The notes beneath the pieces are model-generated. The model was not told the origin of the DNA and did no database searches. It saw only the letters and a program-made list of their open reading frames with translations. A stretch of DNA of 64,000 nt from Promethearchaeota archaeon (GTDB taxonomy: Archaea > Asgardarchaeota > Lokiarchaeia > Sigyniarchaeales > SOKP01), in assembly GCA_019057795.1 (NCBI GenBank), contig JAHLWS010000062.1, positions 1 to 64,000 of the forward strand, read 5' to 3'. A program made the translations under genes and the position numbers. Numbering within the stretch: the first letter of the stretch is position 1; each line of letters begins with the position of its first letter. Positions 25,755 to 35,036 of the stretch are shown here, piece by piece.

Positions 25755-27026
25755 TTATTTATCAAAAATTGAAGTATTCCCAATTTCTTTAAAATTTAAA
25801 ATTTGATCATGGTAATGTTCTTCAAAATGGTTTAAAAAGTATGTTAACCTCTCTTTTAAACTCTGACTGGCCGGTTTTGAAAGAAATAGAGCTAATTTAA
25901 CGTACTCTCCATAGACCGCATGAATATAGAAACCTTTATAATTGATTTCATTCATTGATGTAGTTCCGCCTATTTCTGAAACAAATGAATCCATTGCTGA
26001 TAAGAATCCAGAAACTAATTCTTTATCCATTGGAATCTCCTCGCTGGAATGCGATATCATAGCTAATCCAGAAGCCTTTTCGATAATCAGTAGTGTTCTA
26101 AACAGGTCTTTATATTTTGGCTTTACGCTTACAGCGTGTTCTTCTATAATTAATTTTTCCTTTGGAAAAAGCTCAAACATTACAAAATATTTAGGATTGT
26201 ACGACTCGTTTTCTTTGAAATAATACTCAGAAATTTTAGCTAACTGTGAAGGTGTTCTTATTGGTTCGTGAGGTAATTTCTTGATATATTCATCTCGAAT
26301 TGAAGAATCATGAGTTCTTGATTTTTTACCTTTAATAATTCTTAAGATTTTTTGGTGAATTGGATCAATTACATACATCCACACATTCAAATTTATCATA
26401 TCGCTCTTGAGTCTTTCATAACCGATATTACAAACTCCTCGAGGCGTTGTTACAAAAACCGTCCATATAGCTACTTTTGACGCTTCGTTAATTAGGTAAA
26501 AAGTTTCTTTATAGTTCTCTTCTGTCATTTCTGCTCCTGTTCTTACGAATACGGCCTCAGTTCTCAGAAAAGGTTTTTTCTTAATTAAGTATAAATCTAA
26601 CGAAAAATCTTTGATATCAGCCGTATTGAATACAGAAATTCCATAGTCAGCACAGTAATCAGCAAACGCATCGATAAGTTCTTGTTTAGATATGAAATCA
26701 AACCTTGTTAAATAATCGCTTAATTTTTCATCGCTAATTATAAAATTTCCAATGTATTCAATGGGACTCTTAAATTGTTTTTTAAGCGTTGGGCTTTTTA
26801 GATATTGATTATAAAAATGAATACTAATGTAATCAAGGAGATCTAGTTTTGATAACTGATTTTCTTCTGGAAGTGGAATATTGTGTCTGTTCATAAATCC
26901 GTAAATTTCTTTGAACCGACTTCTAACAATAAGACAATTTAGACATATAATTCCTTTTTTACCTTCGCTATCACTTCTTATAATCTTTAAAAATTCCTCT
27001 GCTTCAGTTAATTTTTCAGAACTCAT
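25755..27026 (-). CDS. Unknown protein with longin-like C-terminal domain, copy A
   Basis: A 423-residue soluble protein. It is a clear paralogue of the next gene at 27115: shared blocks are IEYIG/LEYIG, KQELIDAFADYCADYGI, FLRTEAVFVRTG, VTTPRGVCNIGYERL, LPHEPIRTPSQLAKISEYYF and the C-terminus. The last 120 residues (LLIIEKASGLAMIS, GFLSAMDSFVSEIGG, EINYKGFYIHAVYG, FLSKPASQSLKERL) alternate as in roadblock/longin-type domains that bind small GTPases; this fold assignment is inference from pattern only. A CLNC pair near residue 25 is absent from the paralogue. Confidence 0.65.
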   Translation of the reverse strand: MSSEKLTEAEEFLKIIRSDSEGKKGIICLNCLIVRSRFKEIYGFMNRHNIPLPEENQLSKLDLLDYISIHFYNQYLKSPTLKKQFKSPIEYIGNFIISDEKLSDYLTRFDFISKQELIDAFADYCADYGISVFNTADIKDFSLDLYLIKKKPFLRTEAVFVRTGAEMTEENYKETFYLINEASKVAIWTVFVTTPRGVCNIGYERLKSDMINLNVWMYVIDPIHQKILRIIKGKKSRTHDSSIRDEYIKKLPHEPIRTPSQLAKISEYYFKENESYNPKYFVMFELFPKEKLIIEEHAVSVKPKYKDLFRTLLIIEKASGLAMISHSSEEIPMDKELVSGFLSAMDSFVSEIGGTTSMNEINYKGFYIHAVYGEYVKLALFLSKPASQSLKERLTYFLNHFEEHYHDQILNFKEIGNTSIFDK

Positions 27027-27114
27027 TAGTGATATAATATCTTTTGAGTTTTAAAATATTTTTATAATAAACTAAAAATAGTAGAATTAGTGAATTAGTT
27101 GTCGAAATGTTTTT

Positions 27115-28419
27115 TTAAACGTCTATAATTTCTTTTATTAGATAAATTATTTCACTACTGTCAAATAATTCGGTATTACCTGATAACTTAAATTTTTCAA
27201 TCTCATCTTCGTACCGTTCTTCGAATAATCCTATTAGATGTTTTAATCTCTCCTTTAAACTTTTGTCTGCTGGGATAGACAGAAAACAAGCTAATTTTGT
27301 AGATTTTCCGTAGGCTGCTTGGACATAAAACCCTTTATAATTAATTTCTTCCATTTTTGAGCCGCCAATTTGTGTAACAAAGGAATCCATAGCTGCTAAA
27401 AATCCTGATGCTAAAGCTAGCTCTTTAAAATTATCACTTGCGTAAGAAATAATAGGCGTTCCAGAAGATATTTCCATAATAATCAAATCTCTGAACATTT
27501 CTGCATATTTAGGAGTCTCCTCTTCCTTAAGAAGCAATTTATTATGTTCTAAATCGTTGTAAATATCAAAAAGCCTAAAATCAATCGGATCATATGAGTT
27601 TGACTCATTAAAATAATAGTCTGATAGTTCAAAAACATGAGAAGGCGCTCTCATGGGCGCTCTAGGAAGTTTTCGAATTAATTCTTCTCTCAATTCATCA
27701 TCTTGTTCTTCATTTTTCTTGTTTTTTGTAAGACCATAAATTATCTTCCTTGAGGGGTCGACTACATAGAGTTGACAGTTTAATTTATTCATATCATATA
27801 ATAGTTTACTTAATCCAATTTTAAGAATACCGATAGGTGTAGTCACAAAAACACTTCCATTTGCAACTGAATTGGCTTTCTCAATCAAATTTTTAGTTTC
27901 TAAATAAGTTTTATCGTTGATATCAAAACCAGTCATTGCAAACATCGATTCTGTTCTAAGCGCTGATTTCTTCCTCACTGAATACATATCCATTTTAGGT
28001 GTAATGGAATCAGTTGATGTATTATACACTGTAATTCCTAAATCTGCATATAAATCCGCAAATGTATCAATTAGATCTTGTTTAACTATAAAGTCGAGGT
28101 TAATTAGATATTTAGAAAAAATATTTTCGTTTAATATCGCATATCCTATGTATTCTAGCGGATCTTCGTACTTTTTCTGAATATCGGTAGTATAATACAT
28201 TTTTGTGAGGTGCAAAGCAATCATTTTTATGTATTCAAAACGAGTAATAAAAGATTTATCCGGAAGCGAAATTCCATAATTTCTAATAAAAGTTAATAAA
28301 TCCTCCATTCGACAGTTTATTAAGATATAATTTATGCTGATTAACCCGTATTTGGACTTACTAATTTCTTTTAATCGAGAAATTATAGTTTTTTCTGTAA
28401 ATGAATTATATTCGAACAT
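27115..28419 (-). CDS. Unknown protein with longin-like C-terminal domain, copy B
   Basis: A 434-residue paralogue of the protein encoded at 25755, in tandem and same orientation with an 88-base gap. Conserved blocks include KQDLIDTFADLYADLGITVYNT, ALRTESMFAMTG, VTTPIGILKIGLSKL, LPRAPMRAPSHVFELSDYYFNESNSYDP and the C-terminal LIIMEISSGTPIISYAS, GFLAAMDSFVTQIGG and EINYKGFYVQAAYGKSTKLACFLS. The C-terminal region resembles the longin/roadblock-type modules frequent in Asgard genomes. No catalytic motif is seen. The two copies have diverged most in the N-terminal 60 residues. Confidence 0.65.
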   Translation of the reverse strand: MFEYNSFTEKTIISRLKEISKSKYGLISINYILINCRMEDLLTFIRNYGISLPDKSFITRFEYIKMIALHLTKMYYTTDIQKKYEDPLEYIGYAILNENIFSKYLINLDFIVKQDLIDTFADLYADLGITVYNTSTDSITPKMDMYSVRKKSALRTESMFAMTGFDINDKTYLETKNLIEKANSVANGSVFVTTPIGILKIGLSKLLYDMNKLNCQLYVVDPSRKIIYGLTKNKKNEEQDDELREELIRKLPRAPMRAPSHVFELSDYYFNESNSYDPIDFRLFDIYNDLEHNKLLLKEEETPKYAEMFRDLIIMEISSGTPIISYASDNFKELALASGFLAAMDSFVTQIGGSKMEEINYKGFYVQAAYGKSTKLACFLSIPADKSLKERLKHLIGLFEERYEDEIEKFKLSGNTELFDSSEIIYLIKEIIDV

Positions 28420-28563
28420 TTTTACAAATTTAGTTTAGCTTGGAAAAAACAATAATAAAATGATATATCAATAGTAAAATCAGATCTTTTAAATTTATAA
28501 GTTTAATTTTTTCAATAGAATTCTTAGGATATAACACGAACTAAATATGTGGTATACTGACAT

Positions 28564-29193
28564 TTAGGAATTAAAGATTTTGTATGCGCCTCTTAACCTT
28601 AATAGCGCTGTGAGGAATACTAAAGCTGTAAAAATCCACAATATAATCAAACGCCATGGGATTAAGACAATTAACGCTAATAAAAAGAGAAATGTTTCAG
28701 ATCGCTCCATCAATCCACTTTGATATGTGATTACTTTTAAATTACTTTCTAAATTGTCTCTTTTAATAATTCCTCCTACAACAAGAAACATAGAGATACA
28801 CAAAACGATAGCGGCTAAAGAAAACAAACCTGGCCAAATTAAATTCGTAGGGTCTGTTGTTACTATAGCGATTATTATGGAAATCTCGACGAGCCGATCG
28901 CAAAATATATCTAATATCCCTCCAAAGATAGTAGGACCCTCTAATCTTGCTATAGAACCATCAAGGGTATCAATATAAAAAGAAACGGTCATAACAATTG
29001 CGGAGCATACCATAAATGTTATTGTTAATACTAAGAAAATCCCACTAAGGTATATCAAAAATGAGCTTACTAAACCAAAAACCAACCCAAGAATAGTAAG
29101 TTGATTAGCAGATATTTTCCCAAGTAAGACTTTCTTTACAAATTTCTCGTAAGCTTCTTTAAATTTCGTTTTCGAGAGCCAACTATCTAACAT
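28564..29193 (-). CDS. CDP-alcohol phosphatidyltransferase family protein
   Basis: A 209-residue membrane enzyme with the full CDP-OH-P motif DGx2ARx8Gx3Dx3D: DTLDGSIARLEGPTIFGGILDIFCDRLVE, with all four metal-binding aspartates. About five to six membrane helices surround it. The family transfers a phosphoalcohol from CDP-diglyceride to inositol phosphate, glycerol phosphate or serine; the last helix cluster and the tail (LRLRGAYK) do not show which. In archaea it builds polar headgroups on ether lipids. It is adjacent to a HAD phosphatase gene that might dephosphorylate the product. Confidence 0.85.
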   Translation of the reverse strand: MLDSWLSKTKFKEAYEKFVKKVLLGKISANQLTILGLVFGLVSSFLIYLSGIFLVLTITFMVCSAIVMTVSFYIDTLDGSIARLEGPTIFGGILDIFCDRLVEISIIIAIVTTDPTNLIWPGLFSLAAIVLCISMFLVVGGIIKRDNLESNLKVITYQSGLMERSETFLFLLALIVLIPWRLIILWIFTALVFLTALLRLRGAYKIFNS

Positions 29194-29286
29194 AAATAAA
29201 TTAATGTTTTTTGAATGTTTTTAGTCTATTAATACTTATTGTCTTTTATCTAAATAAAAATTGCATTAAAAACGAGTTGTAATTAT

Positions 29287-29892
29287 TCAGATCATTACAT
29301 TAAATTTTTTTAATTCTTTGCGTAAATCCGTATGAGGGCGGTTCCAAATTGTACTTATACCTAGCTTTTTTGCTGGCTTCAAAAAAAACAAGATATCGTC
29401 GATAAATAAACTTTCTTCTGGTTTTAATTGGTAGCGTCTAAGTAAAGATTCGTAAATCGCTTTCTCTGGTTTAATAACTTTTTCTTCTCCAGAAATGATT
29501 TGACCGTCGAATAACTTAAAAAAATCGAATTTATCTTTTACAAATTTAAACGCTTCCATAATGAAATTTGACAAAATATAGGTTTTATATCCTGACTCGC
29601 TTAAATCCAATAAAATATTAATATTCTCCTCAATTGGAGTAAGCATTTCCATCCAATGATTAAAAAATAGCGAAATAAGCTCTTTTTCTTCAGGATATTT
29701 AGATAGAAAAATAATTTCCGCGTTTTCTAACGATTCGTAACCCCTATCTAAATCTAACCACAATTTACTGCGGGTGATCTTTGGAACGAATTTTTTAATA
29801 TATTCTTTGTCGCTCGTAAACTGTAATAAGAATTGCTCGGGTTTGAATTTTAGTAGAACGTTTCCTAAATCGAAAATAATGTTCTTTATCAT
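29287..29892 (-). CDS. HAD-superfamily hydrolase
   Basis: A 201-residue HAD phosphatase. Motif I is IIFDLGNVLLKF (the second Asp of DxD is replaced by Asn, as in some haloacid-dehalogenase and epoxide-hydrolase-N type members), motif II TYILSNF, motif III lysine in KVIKPEKAIYE, and motif IV EESLFIDDILFFLKPAKKLG. Size and FDLGNVLL/PEKAIYE signature match the YihX/alpha-D-glucose-1-phosphate phosphatase-like branch. The substrate is unknown. It lies 41 bases upstream of the next gene downstream on the same strand side of hdrA but has its own gap. Confidence 0.82.
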   Translation of the reverse strand: MIKNIIFDLGNVLLKFKPEQFLLQFTSDKEYIKKFVPKITRSKLWLDLDRGYESLENAEIIFLSKYPEEKELISLFFNHWMEMLTPIEENINILLDLSESGYKTYILSNFIMEAFKFVKDKFDFFKLFDGQIISGEEKVIKPEKAIYESLLRRYQLKPEESLFIDDILFFLKPAKKLGISTIWNRPHTDLRKELKKFNVMI

Positions 29893-29934
29893 GTCTCAAT
29901 ATAATAAAAGTAGAAAGAATAAAAAAATTTAGAA

Positions 29935-31953
29935 TTATTTTCCTCCATTTTCAACGGGAGGTTGTTTTACTGCAAAATTAATTATCGAATTGAGTTGAAT
30001 ATCAGTAAAATGATTTTGAACCATGGCTCCGGAAGGGCATGCGGACACGCAAGTTCCACATCCTTTACAAAGAGCTGAGTTCACAACGGCGATCTTTTTA
30101 AATTCATCAAAATCTATAGCGTTAAATGGGCATAGGGATTGACAAGTTCTACAGCCTGAACATAAGTGATCCAATACAACGGAATAATACGGTTCAATTT
30201 CGACTTCTCCTTGCGCCATTAACGCTGATGCGCTTGAAGCAGCTCCTTTTGCTTGAGCTACCGCGTCAGGGATATCTTTCGGTCCTTGAGCGACTCCTGC
30301 AATAAAAATACCATCGGTTAAAGTATCTACGGGTCTAAGTTTTGGATGAGCTTCCATAAAGAAGCCATCTTCGGATCGCTGAACGCTTAATAAAGAAGAG
30401 ATTTTGTCTGCGTCTGCCATAGCTTCTAACCCAATAGATAAAACAAACAAGTCGACTGTTAATTCGATTGGCGTTTGCATTAAAGTGTCTTCAGCTCTAA
30501 TTACAATATTATGATCTTTATCTTCCCAAACTTCAGCAATTCGTCCTCTAATATAATTTATTCCGTAGTTTTCTGCTGCAGATTCGTAAAACTCTTCGTA
30601 TCCCCTGCCAAACGCTCGTATATCCATGTAAAATATATAGACATCGCTTTCTGGATGTTTTTCTTTGTATTGTCTCGCTTGTTTTGTGGCATACATGCAA
30701 CAAACTCTAGAACAATATTTATTTCCACCTTCTCTAAAGTTTCTACTTCCAACACATTGGAGAAAGGCAATACTGTGCGGGGCTTTGAGATCTGAAGGTC
30801 TAACTGGCTTTCCTAATACAGGTCCGTATGAACTTAATAGCCGTTCCATCTGAAACGCTGTGATAACATTAGGATATCTTCCATATCCATATTGCTTGAG
30901 TGGAGTTGGGTCGTAAGGATCCCATCCTGTAGCAATAATTATAGTGCCTACTTTTACTTTGAGATACTCTGGTTTATCATCGTATCTAATTGCGTCTGGT
31001 TCACACACATCAGGACGTGCGCAAATCCCGCATTGAATACAACTCTCCATGTCAATAGTGTATTCTCCTGGTACTGCTTGTGGAAATGGAATATATATAG
31101 CTTTTCTTGGGGCTAATCCAAGTTCAAATTCATTACCAACTGATACTGGGCAAGGCTCAACGCAGGCACCGCACCCTGTACAAGCTTCTTGATCGACGTA
31201 ATGTGGTTTTTTCATTATGGTAACTTCAAAATTACCAACATAACCGGCGACATCTACAACCTCCGAATAAGTAAGAAGTTCGATATTTTTTTCTCGGGCA
31301 ACATCAACCATCCGTGGAGTGATGATACAAGCCGAACAGTCCATAGTTGGGAAGGTTTTATCAAGCTGGGCCATGTGACCCCCGATAGTCGGAGTTCTTT
31401 CGACAAGATAAACTTTATATCCTTCTTTGGCTAAGTCTATAGCAGAATTCATTCCAGCGATTCCCGCTCCAATAATTAAGCATGAAGGTTCTACACTTAC
31501 TTTTTGAACTTCTAAAGGTAATAACATCCTCGCTTTCGCAACTGCCATTCTGATATGGTCTTGAGCAATTCTATAGGCACCTTCAGAGTCATTCATGTTT
31601 ACCCAAGTAGCGTGTTCACGTATGTTTGCCATTTCAAATAAAAATTGATTCAACCCAGCTTCCTTACAGACCAACCTAAATGTTGGTTCGTGCATTCTAG
31701 GGGAACATGCAGCAACAATTACACGATTGATTAAACCTGCTTCAATATCCTCTTTAATAATATTTTGACCGTTATCTGAACACATAAATTTATATTCGCG
31801 TGCTAACACCACATCGGGAAGACTTAACGCGTAATCTTTAAGTGCGTATACATCAACTACGCCTGCAATATTAATACCGCAATGGCATACATAAACTCCA
31901 ATTTTAGGTCTCGTTTTTCTCGTAACTTTGATTTTCTTTTCACTTTCCGTCAT
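29935..31953 (-). CDS. hdrA: Heterodisulfide reductase subunit A
   Basis: A 672-residue iron-sulfur flavoprotein. The N-terminal CHCGINIAGVVD and MCSDNGQNII segments are followed by the FAD motif IGAGIAGMNSAIDLAKEGYKVYLVE, the HdrA insertion KTFPTMDCSACIITPRMVDVA, and four Fe-S motifs: CTGCGACVEPCP, CIQCGICARPDVCEP, CSGCRTCQSLCP and CKGCGTCVSACPSG. HdrA carries the bifurcating flavin that couples heterodisulfide (or another acceptor) reduction to ferredoxin reduction. All selenocysteine-prone positions are ordinary Cys. It is last in the operon hdrC-hdrB-hdrA, after a 12-base gap. Confidence 0.95.
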   Translation of the reverse strand: MTESEKKIKVTRKTRPKIGVYVCHCGINIAGVVDVYALKDYALSLPDVVLAREYKFMCSDNGQNIIKEDIEAGLINRVIVAACSPRMHEPTFRLVCKEAGLNQFLFEMANIREHATWVNMNDSEGAYRIAQDHIRMAVAKARMLLPLEVQKVSVEPSCLIIGAGIAGMNSAIDLAKEGYKVYLVERTPTIGGHMAQLDKTFPTMDCSACIITPRMVDVAREKNIELLTYSEVVDVAGYVGNFEVTIMKKPHYVDQEACTGCGACVEPCPVSVGNEFELGLAPRKAIYIPFPQAVPGEYTIDMESCIQCGICARPDVCEPDAIRYDDKPEYLKVKVGTIIIATGWDPYDPTPLKQYGYGRYPNVITAFQMERLLSSYGPVLGKPVRPSDLKAPHSIAFLQCVGSRNFREGGNKYCSRVCCMYATKQARQYKEKHPESDVYIFYMDIRAFGRGYEEFYESAAENYGINYIRGRIAEVWEDKDHNIVIRAEDTLMQTPIELTVDLFVLSIGLEAMADADKISSLLSVQRSEDGFFMEAHPKLRPVDTLTDGIFIAGVAQGPKDIPDAVAQAKGAASSASALMAQGEVEIEPYYSVVLDHLCSGCRTCQSLCPFNAIDFDEFKKIAVVNSALCKGCGTCVSACPSGAMVQNHFTDIQLNSIINFAVKQPPVENGGK

Positions 31954-31965
31954 TTTTCATTCCTC

Positions 31966-32916
31966 CTAAATTAATTGCTCCTTTACCATATCTAAAAAGG
32001 GTTGTATGGAAATAAATGGGCTCACGCCTTTTAAATCGTGGTTCTTTATGAGTCCAAGTCTACTAGGATCCATTCCCATGGCGACGCCTAGCAACTGCGT
32101 AATATAAATTACAGGAATATGGAACTGTTCTCCAATTACATCTTTATAAAAGTCATTGACTTCGAGCTGTCCGAGGTCCAATTGAAGGTGACAGAAGGGA
32201 CAGCAGTTTATTATGATATCTGCGCCAGCTTCCCTCATATTAACCAGTTTTTCGCGCGTAAAATCAGCTGCGACTTCTTTTACGGCTGTTCTGACGGCAC
32301 CACCAGCACCACAGCACATGAACTTTTCCTTATATTCAATACTAGTTGCCCCAGTGAGCTCAACTATCTCGTCAAGGAAGGTGGGATTCTCGTATTCTCC
32401 ATCCCATGGACGCTTATCGCTAGGTTTAACGATGTGGCATCCATAATGCACTGCAACTTTTAAATCCTTAAATTTGTGCTTAATAAAGCCTCTGATGTAT
32501 TCTTTTCCCATATCTAAGTATAAAGCTTGAATGACGTGTTTAGGCTCAAAATTACCTTTATATTCTTTCCCTATTTTAGCAAGGAGTTTGTTTACGTGTT
32601 TTTTTTCTTCCTTGTCATGTTCTAAGTCCCACCAAGCGTCGCGTAGCGTACCGTAACATCCATTACACCCGGTCATGGTACTAACACCCAACTCTTCTGC
32701 TATTGCTATATTACGAGCAGCAATAACGAGCCAAGTAGGAATATGAAAACTCCTAAATACACCCGGGGCGGGACAACACGATGCTCCAGGCATGTCCAAT
32801 AGTTCTGCGCCTAGTTCTTCGAAAACATCGCGTATGCTACGTTCTATCATTGGATATCTATTTGGAATAACGCATCCTAAAAAAAAAGCGTATCTCCACT
32901 TTTTTTGTTCGCTCAC
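31966..32916 (-). CDS. hdrB: Heterodisulfide reductase subunit B
   Basis: A 316-residue protein with the two CCG cysteine-rich domains that hold the noncubane Fe-S clusters: FFLGCVIPNRYP with MPGASCCPAPGV and TGCNGCYGTL in the first, and HYGCHIVKP with EKFMCCGAGGAVRTA and INCCPFCHLQLD in the second. This is the active site that reduces the disulfide substrate. In organisms without methanogenesis the natural disulfide is uncertain. The gene sits one base after the hdrC stop and 12 bases before hdrA. Confidence 0.95.
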   Translation of the reverse strand: MSEQKKWRYAFFLGCVIPNRYPMIERSIRDVFEELGAELLDMPGASCCPAPGVFRSFHIPTWLVIAARNIAIAEELGVSTMTGCNGCYGTLRDAWWDLEHDKEEKKHVNKLLAKIGKEYKGNFEPKHVIQALYLDMGKEYIRGFIKHKFKDLKVAVHYGCHIVKPSDKRPWDGEYENPTFLDEIVELTGATSIEYKEKFMCCGAGGAVRTAVKEVAADFTREKLVNMREAGADIIINCCPFCHLQLDLGQLEVNDFYKDVIGEQFHIPVIYITQLLGVAMGMDPSRLGLIKNHDLKGVSPFISIQPFLDMVKEQLI

Positions 32917-32917
32917 T

Positions 32918-33532
32918 TTATTTACCCTCCTTTTCGTTTTCTTCTTTTTCTTCTTCTAGCTTTCTTTTATCCTTTAATTTTTTTGCGTTATCCAGTAAAG
33001 CTCTGAAACCAACTTCTTTCATTAAAGTTTGACATTCTTTCACGGCTTCTGGATAGGAATGAACTGTGGGAGGTAGTGGTGGTAATCCATAAGATTCACG
33101 TAAGTCTCTCCACTTTTTGTTATTTTCACCATTAGCCGGTACACCATGACCTGTTTCATAGAAAATAGTACTAGCTAAACCAAAGTGAGAATCTAAAATA
33201 TAGCCTTCTTCGACAGCAATGTTTCTAAGTTTTATAATCATATCGGTTACAGGTATGTCTCGTGGGCATCGCTCATAGCAGTAATAACAAGTACTACAAA
33301 GCCAGATGTCAATATCACTTAATATCGACTCATCTCCTGTTAACGCGCGCCTGAGAGCAGAACGCGTTCGATATGCTGTGCGCCGCCCAGATGGGCACGA
33401 GCCTGTGCACGTTCCACAATTAATACACGCTCTAAGCTTCTCTAAACCGGCTTCAACAAACTTTTGAGAAATCTTAGAGCTCGTGCCTTTATAAACCTTG
33501 CGCTTGATATATTTTTCTATATTATCGCTCAT
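32918..33532 (-). CDS. hdrC: Heterodisulfide reductase subunit C
   Basis: A 204-residue protein with two [4Fe-4S] motifs, LRACINCGTCTGSCPSGRR and WLCSTCYYCYERCPRDIPVTDM, which relay electrons from HdrA to HdrB. The C-terminus is a highly charged Lys/Glu tail, coupled to the hdrB start. It is the first gene of hdrCBA; the 400-base region upstream presumably contains the promoter. It is far from mvhD (about 24 kb), but both belong to the same electron-bifurcation complex in methanogens. Confidence 0.94.
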   Translation of the reverse strand: MSDNIEKYIKRKVYKGTSSKISQKFVEAGLEKLRACINCGTCTGSCPSGRRTAYRTRSALRRALTGDESILSDIDIWLCSTCYYCYERCPRDIPVTDMIIKLRNIAVEEGYILDSHFGLASTIFYETGHGVPANGENNKKWRDLRESYGLPPLPPTVHSYPEAVKECQTLMKEVGFRALLDNAKKLKDKRKLEEEKEENEKEGK

Positions 33533-33932
33533 TATAAATACAAGTCTCTTTTATTGTTTTTAAATTGATTAGTAATTGAGTAAAAAAGTACAGATTTTAC
33601 TTTTTTAATTGTTTGATCAAACAATTTTAATTTATAATATTAAGAAATGAAAAGAACTTTTTAATAAAAAATTTGTTATTGAATTTGGTAATTTAAATGA
33701 GAGTATTAATTATCTGCAATATCTAAATGTTTTTTAAGTGGAATAATTCGCAAGAAAATTATGTTAATTCGAAAAAATTTGCCTTTTTTTGTTTAACTTA
33801 AAAAAAAAACATAGAATTTCTACAGTGAAAACCTACTAAACCCTTTCGACAAAATTGTAAAAATATTTAAAAATAAAACTTGTTATATTAAATTTAGAGC
33901 GATTAAATTACTTTTTAGAAAGAGGTCGAATT
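33533..33932. other. Intergenic region between divergent hdrC and a small gene
   Basis: A 400-base AT-rich stretch with no open reading frame of note, no tRNA and no strong inverted repeat. It should hold the divergent promoters for hdrCBA and for the small coiled-coil gene, but I see several equally plausible AT-rich TATA candidates and cannot choose. Confidence 0.5.
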
Positions 33933-34211
33933 TTGAAAGAAAAACTAATTGTAGGTAATAACGATCTAAAGCAACCAACCGCGAATGGAATAAGTGATGG
34001 TTCTAAAAAGATTAATAAAATTATTGAAGTAAGTAAAATCATGAATGACATGGAAAAGTCCGGAGAGGACAAAGAAAAACTCATTAAAATTCTTAGAGAA
34101 GAGATAAATTTAATAAAACAACTAAATCAAAAAATTATCGAAGAAAAAGATAAAACGATAGAACAACTTAAAAGAAGACTAAAAAAGGAAACGAACTTCT
34201 CGTTCTTATGA
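33933..34211 (+). CDS. Small coiled-coil protein
   Basis: A 92-residue charged protein. The last 50 residues have a heptad pattern (EKLIKILREEINLIKQLNQKIIEEKDKTIEQLKRRL) typical of a coiled coil. The start is TTG at 33933, with AGAGGTCG placed 8 bases before it. It converges with the TPR gene. No function is recognised; similar KDKTIEQLK tails end other proteins in this window (10035 and 58340). Confidence 0.5.
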   Translation: MKEKLIVGNNDLKQPTANGISDGSKKINKIIEVSKIMNDMEKSGEDKEKLIKILREEINLIKQLNQKIIEEKDKTIEQLKRRLKKETNFSFL

Positions 34212-34214
34212 TTT

Positions 34215-34694
34215 TTACTGAATTCTATCTTCTTTTAAACCACTTAAGAGTTTTTTAGCTTCAATATTTGCTGGGTTAATTTTAAGGACTTCAGCAAAAC
34301 ATAGCATTGCTTTCTTAAGATCACCTAACGACTTGAATAATCGCCCTAAATTAAACCAAGTAGCACTATCCTGTGGGTCTATTTTAATGGCTTCTTCATA
34401 GCTCAAAATCGAATCTTGAGATTTACCTAATTTTTCATACGCTACTCCTAAATTATACCAAGCCCAATTATCCAAAGGATCGATACTCACTGCTTTTTTG
34501 CAGCATTCTTGTTCTTTATCGAAATTCTCTAATTTTTCATAAGCAACTCCCATGTTACTCCAGGAAACGCTACTTAACGGGTTAATCTTGACTGCTCTTT
34601 CAAAGTTCTCTATTGCCTTTAGGTAATCTCTTGCTTTAAAATATTTCATTCCTAATTTGGACCAATACAAGGCATTTCTTTTGTCTTTTGTCAA
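34215..34694 (-). CDS. TPR-repeat protein
   Basis: A 159-residue protein made of four tetratricopeptide repeats of 34 residues (ALYWSKLGMKYFKARDY, VSWSNMGVAYEKLENF, WAWYNLGVAYEKLGKS, ATWFNLGRLFKSLGDL), each ending in the A...IDP/INP turn. It is a protein-protein interaction scaffold in the cytoplasm. The partner is unknown. It follows a small hypothetical gene and the large histidine kinase on the same strand, so it might work with that kinase. Confidence 0.85.
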   Translation of the reverse strand: MTKDKRNALYWSKLGMKYFKARDYLKAIENFERAVKINPLSSVSWSNMGVAYEKLENFDKEQECCKKAVSIDPLDNWAWYNLGVAYEKLGKSQDSILSYEEAIKIDPQDSATWFNLGRLFKSLGDLKKAMLCFAEVLKINPANIEAKKLLSGLKEDRIQ

Positions 34695-34706
34695 TTTATT
34701 TCAACT

Positions 34707-34931
34707 TTATTTTTTCATAGATAATTCGTTCAAGTATTCTTTCTGTTTTTCATCAGATAAGAAAACCAATTCTTTTTTTACTTCTTTTAATTCTCCTTTT
34801 GATAGGTTTAAATCCATCAGTTGTTCTCTAACATCTTTGGACATTACAGTGAATATTTTTTGGAAATATTTTTTTACTACATCTAATTTTTCAAATCCCC
34901 TTTCTTTACCATTGTTACTTATGAGTACCAC
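34707..34931 (-). CDS. Hypothetical 74-residue helical protein
   Basis: A short, charged, helix-rich protein (SKDVREQLMDLNLSKGELKEVKKELVFLSDEKQKEYLNEL). It lies between the histidine kinase and the TPR gene on the same strand with a gap of 12 bases to the latter, which supports it being translated. No family is recognised. Confidence 0.45.
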   Translation of the reverse strand: MVLISNNGKERGFEKLDVVKKYFQKIFTVMSKDVREQLMDLNLSKGELKEVKKELVFLSDEKQKEYLNELSMKK

Positions 34932-35036
34932 CTAAAGTTTTTTGATAAAAACAATATTATGTTTTTCTCAATTCTATTTAATAAAGTAAGAAAGGGACTG
35001 TTAATAAAAAATATGGAGTCCAATAGTTTAATTTTT

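Noticed and set aside
29935-31953. Selenocysteine in HdrA or MvhD
   Set aside because: All expected Cys/Sec positions are ordinary Cys codons and both frames are uninterrupted.
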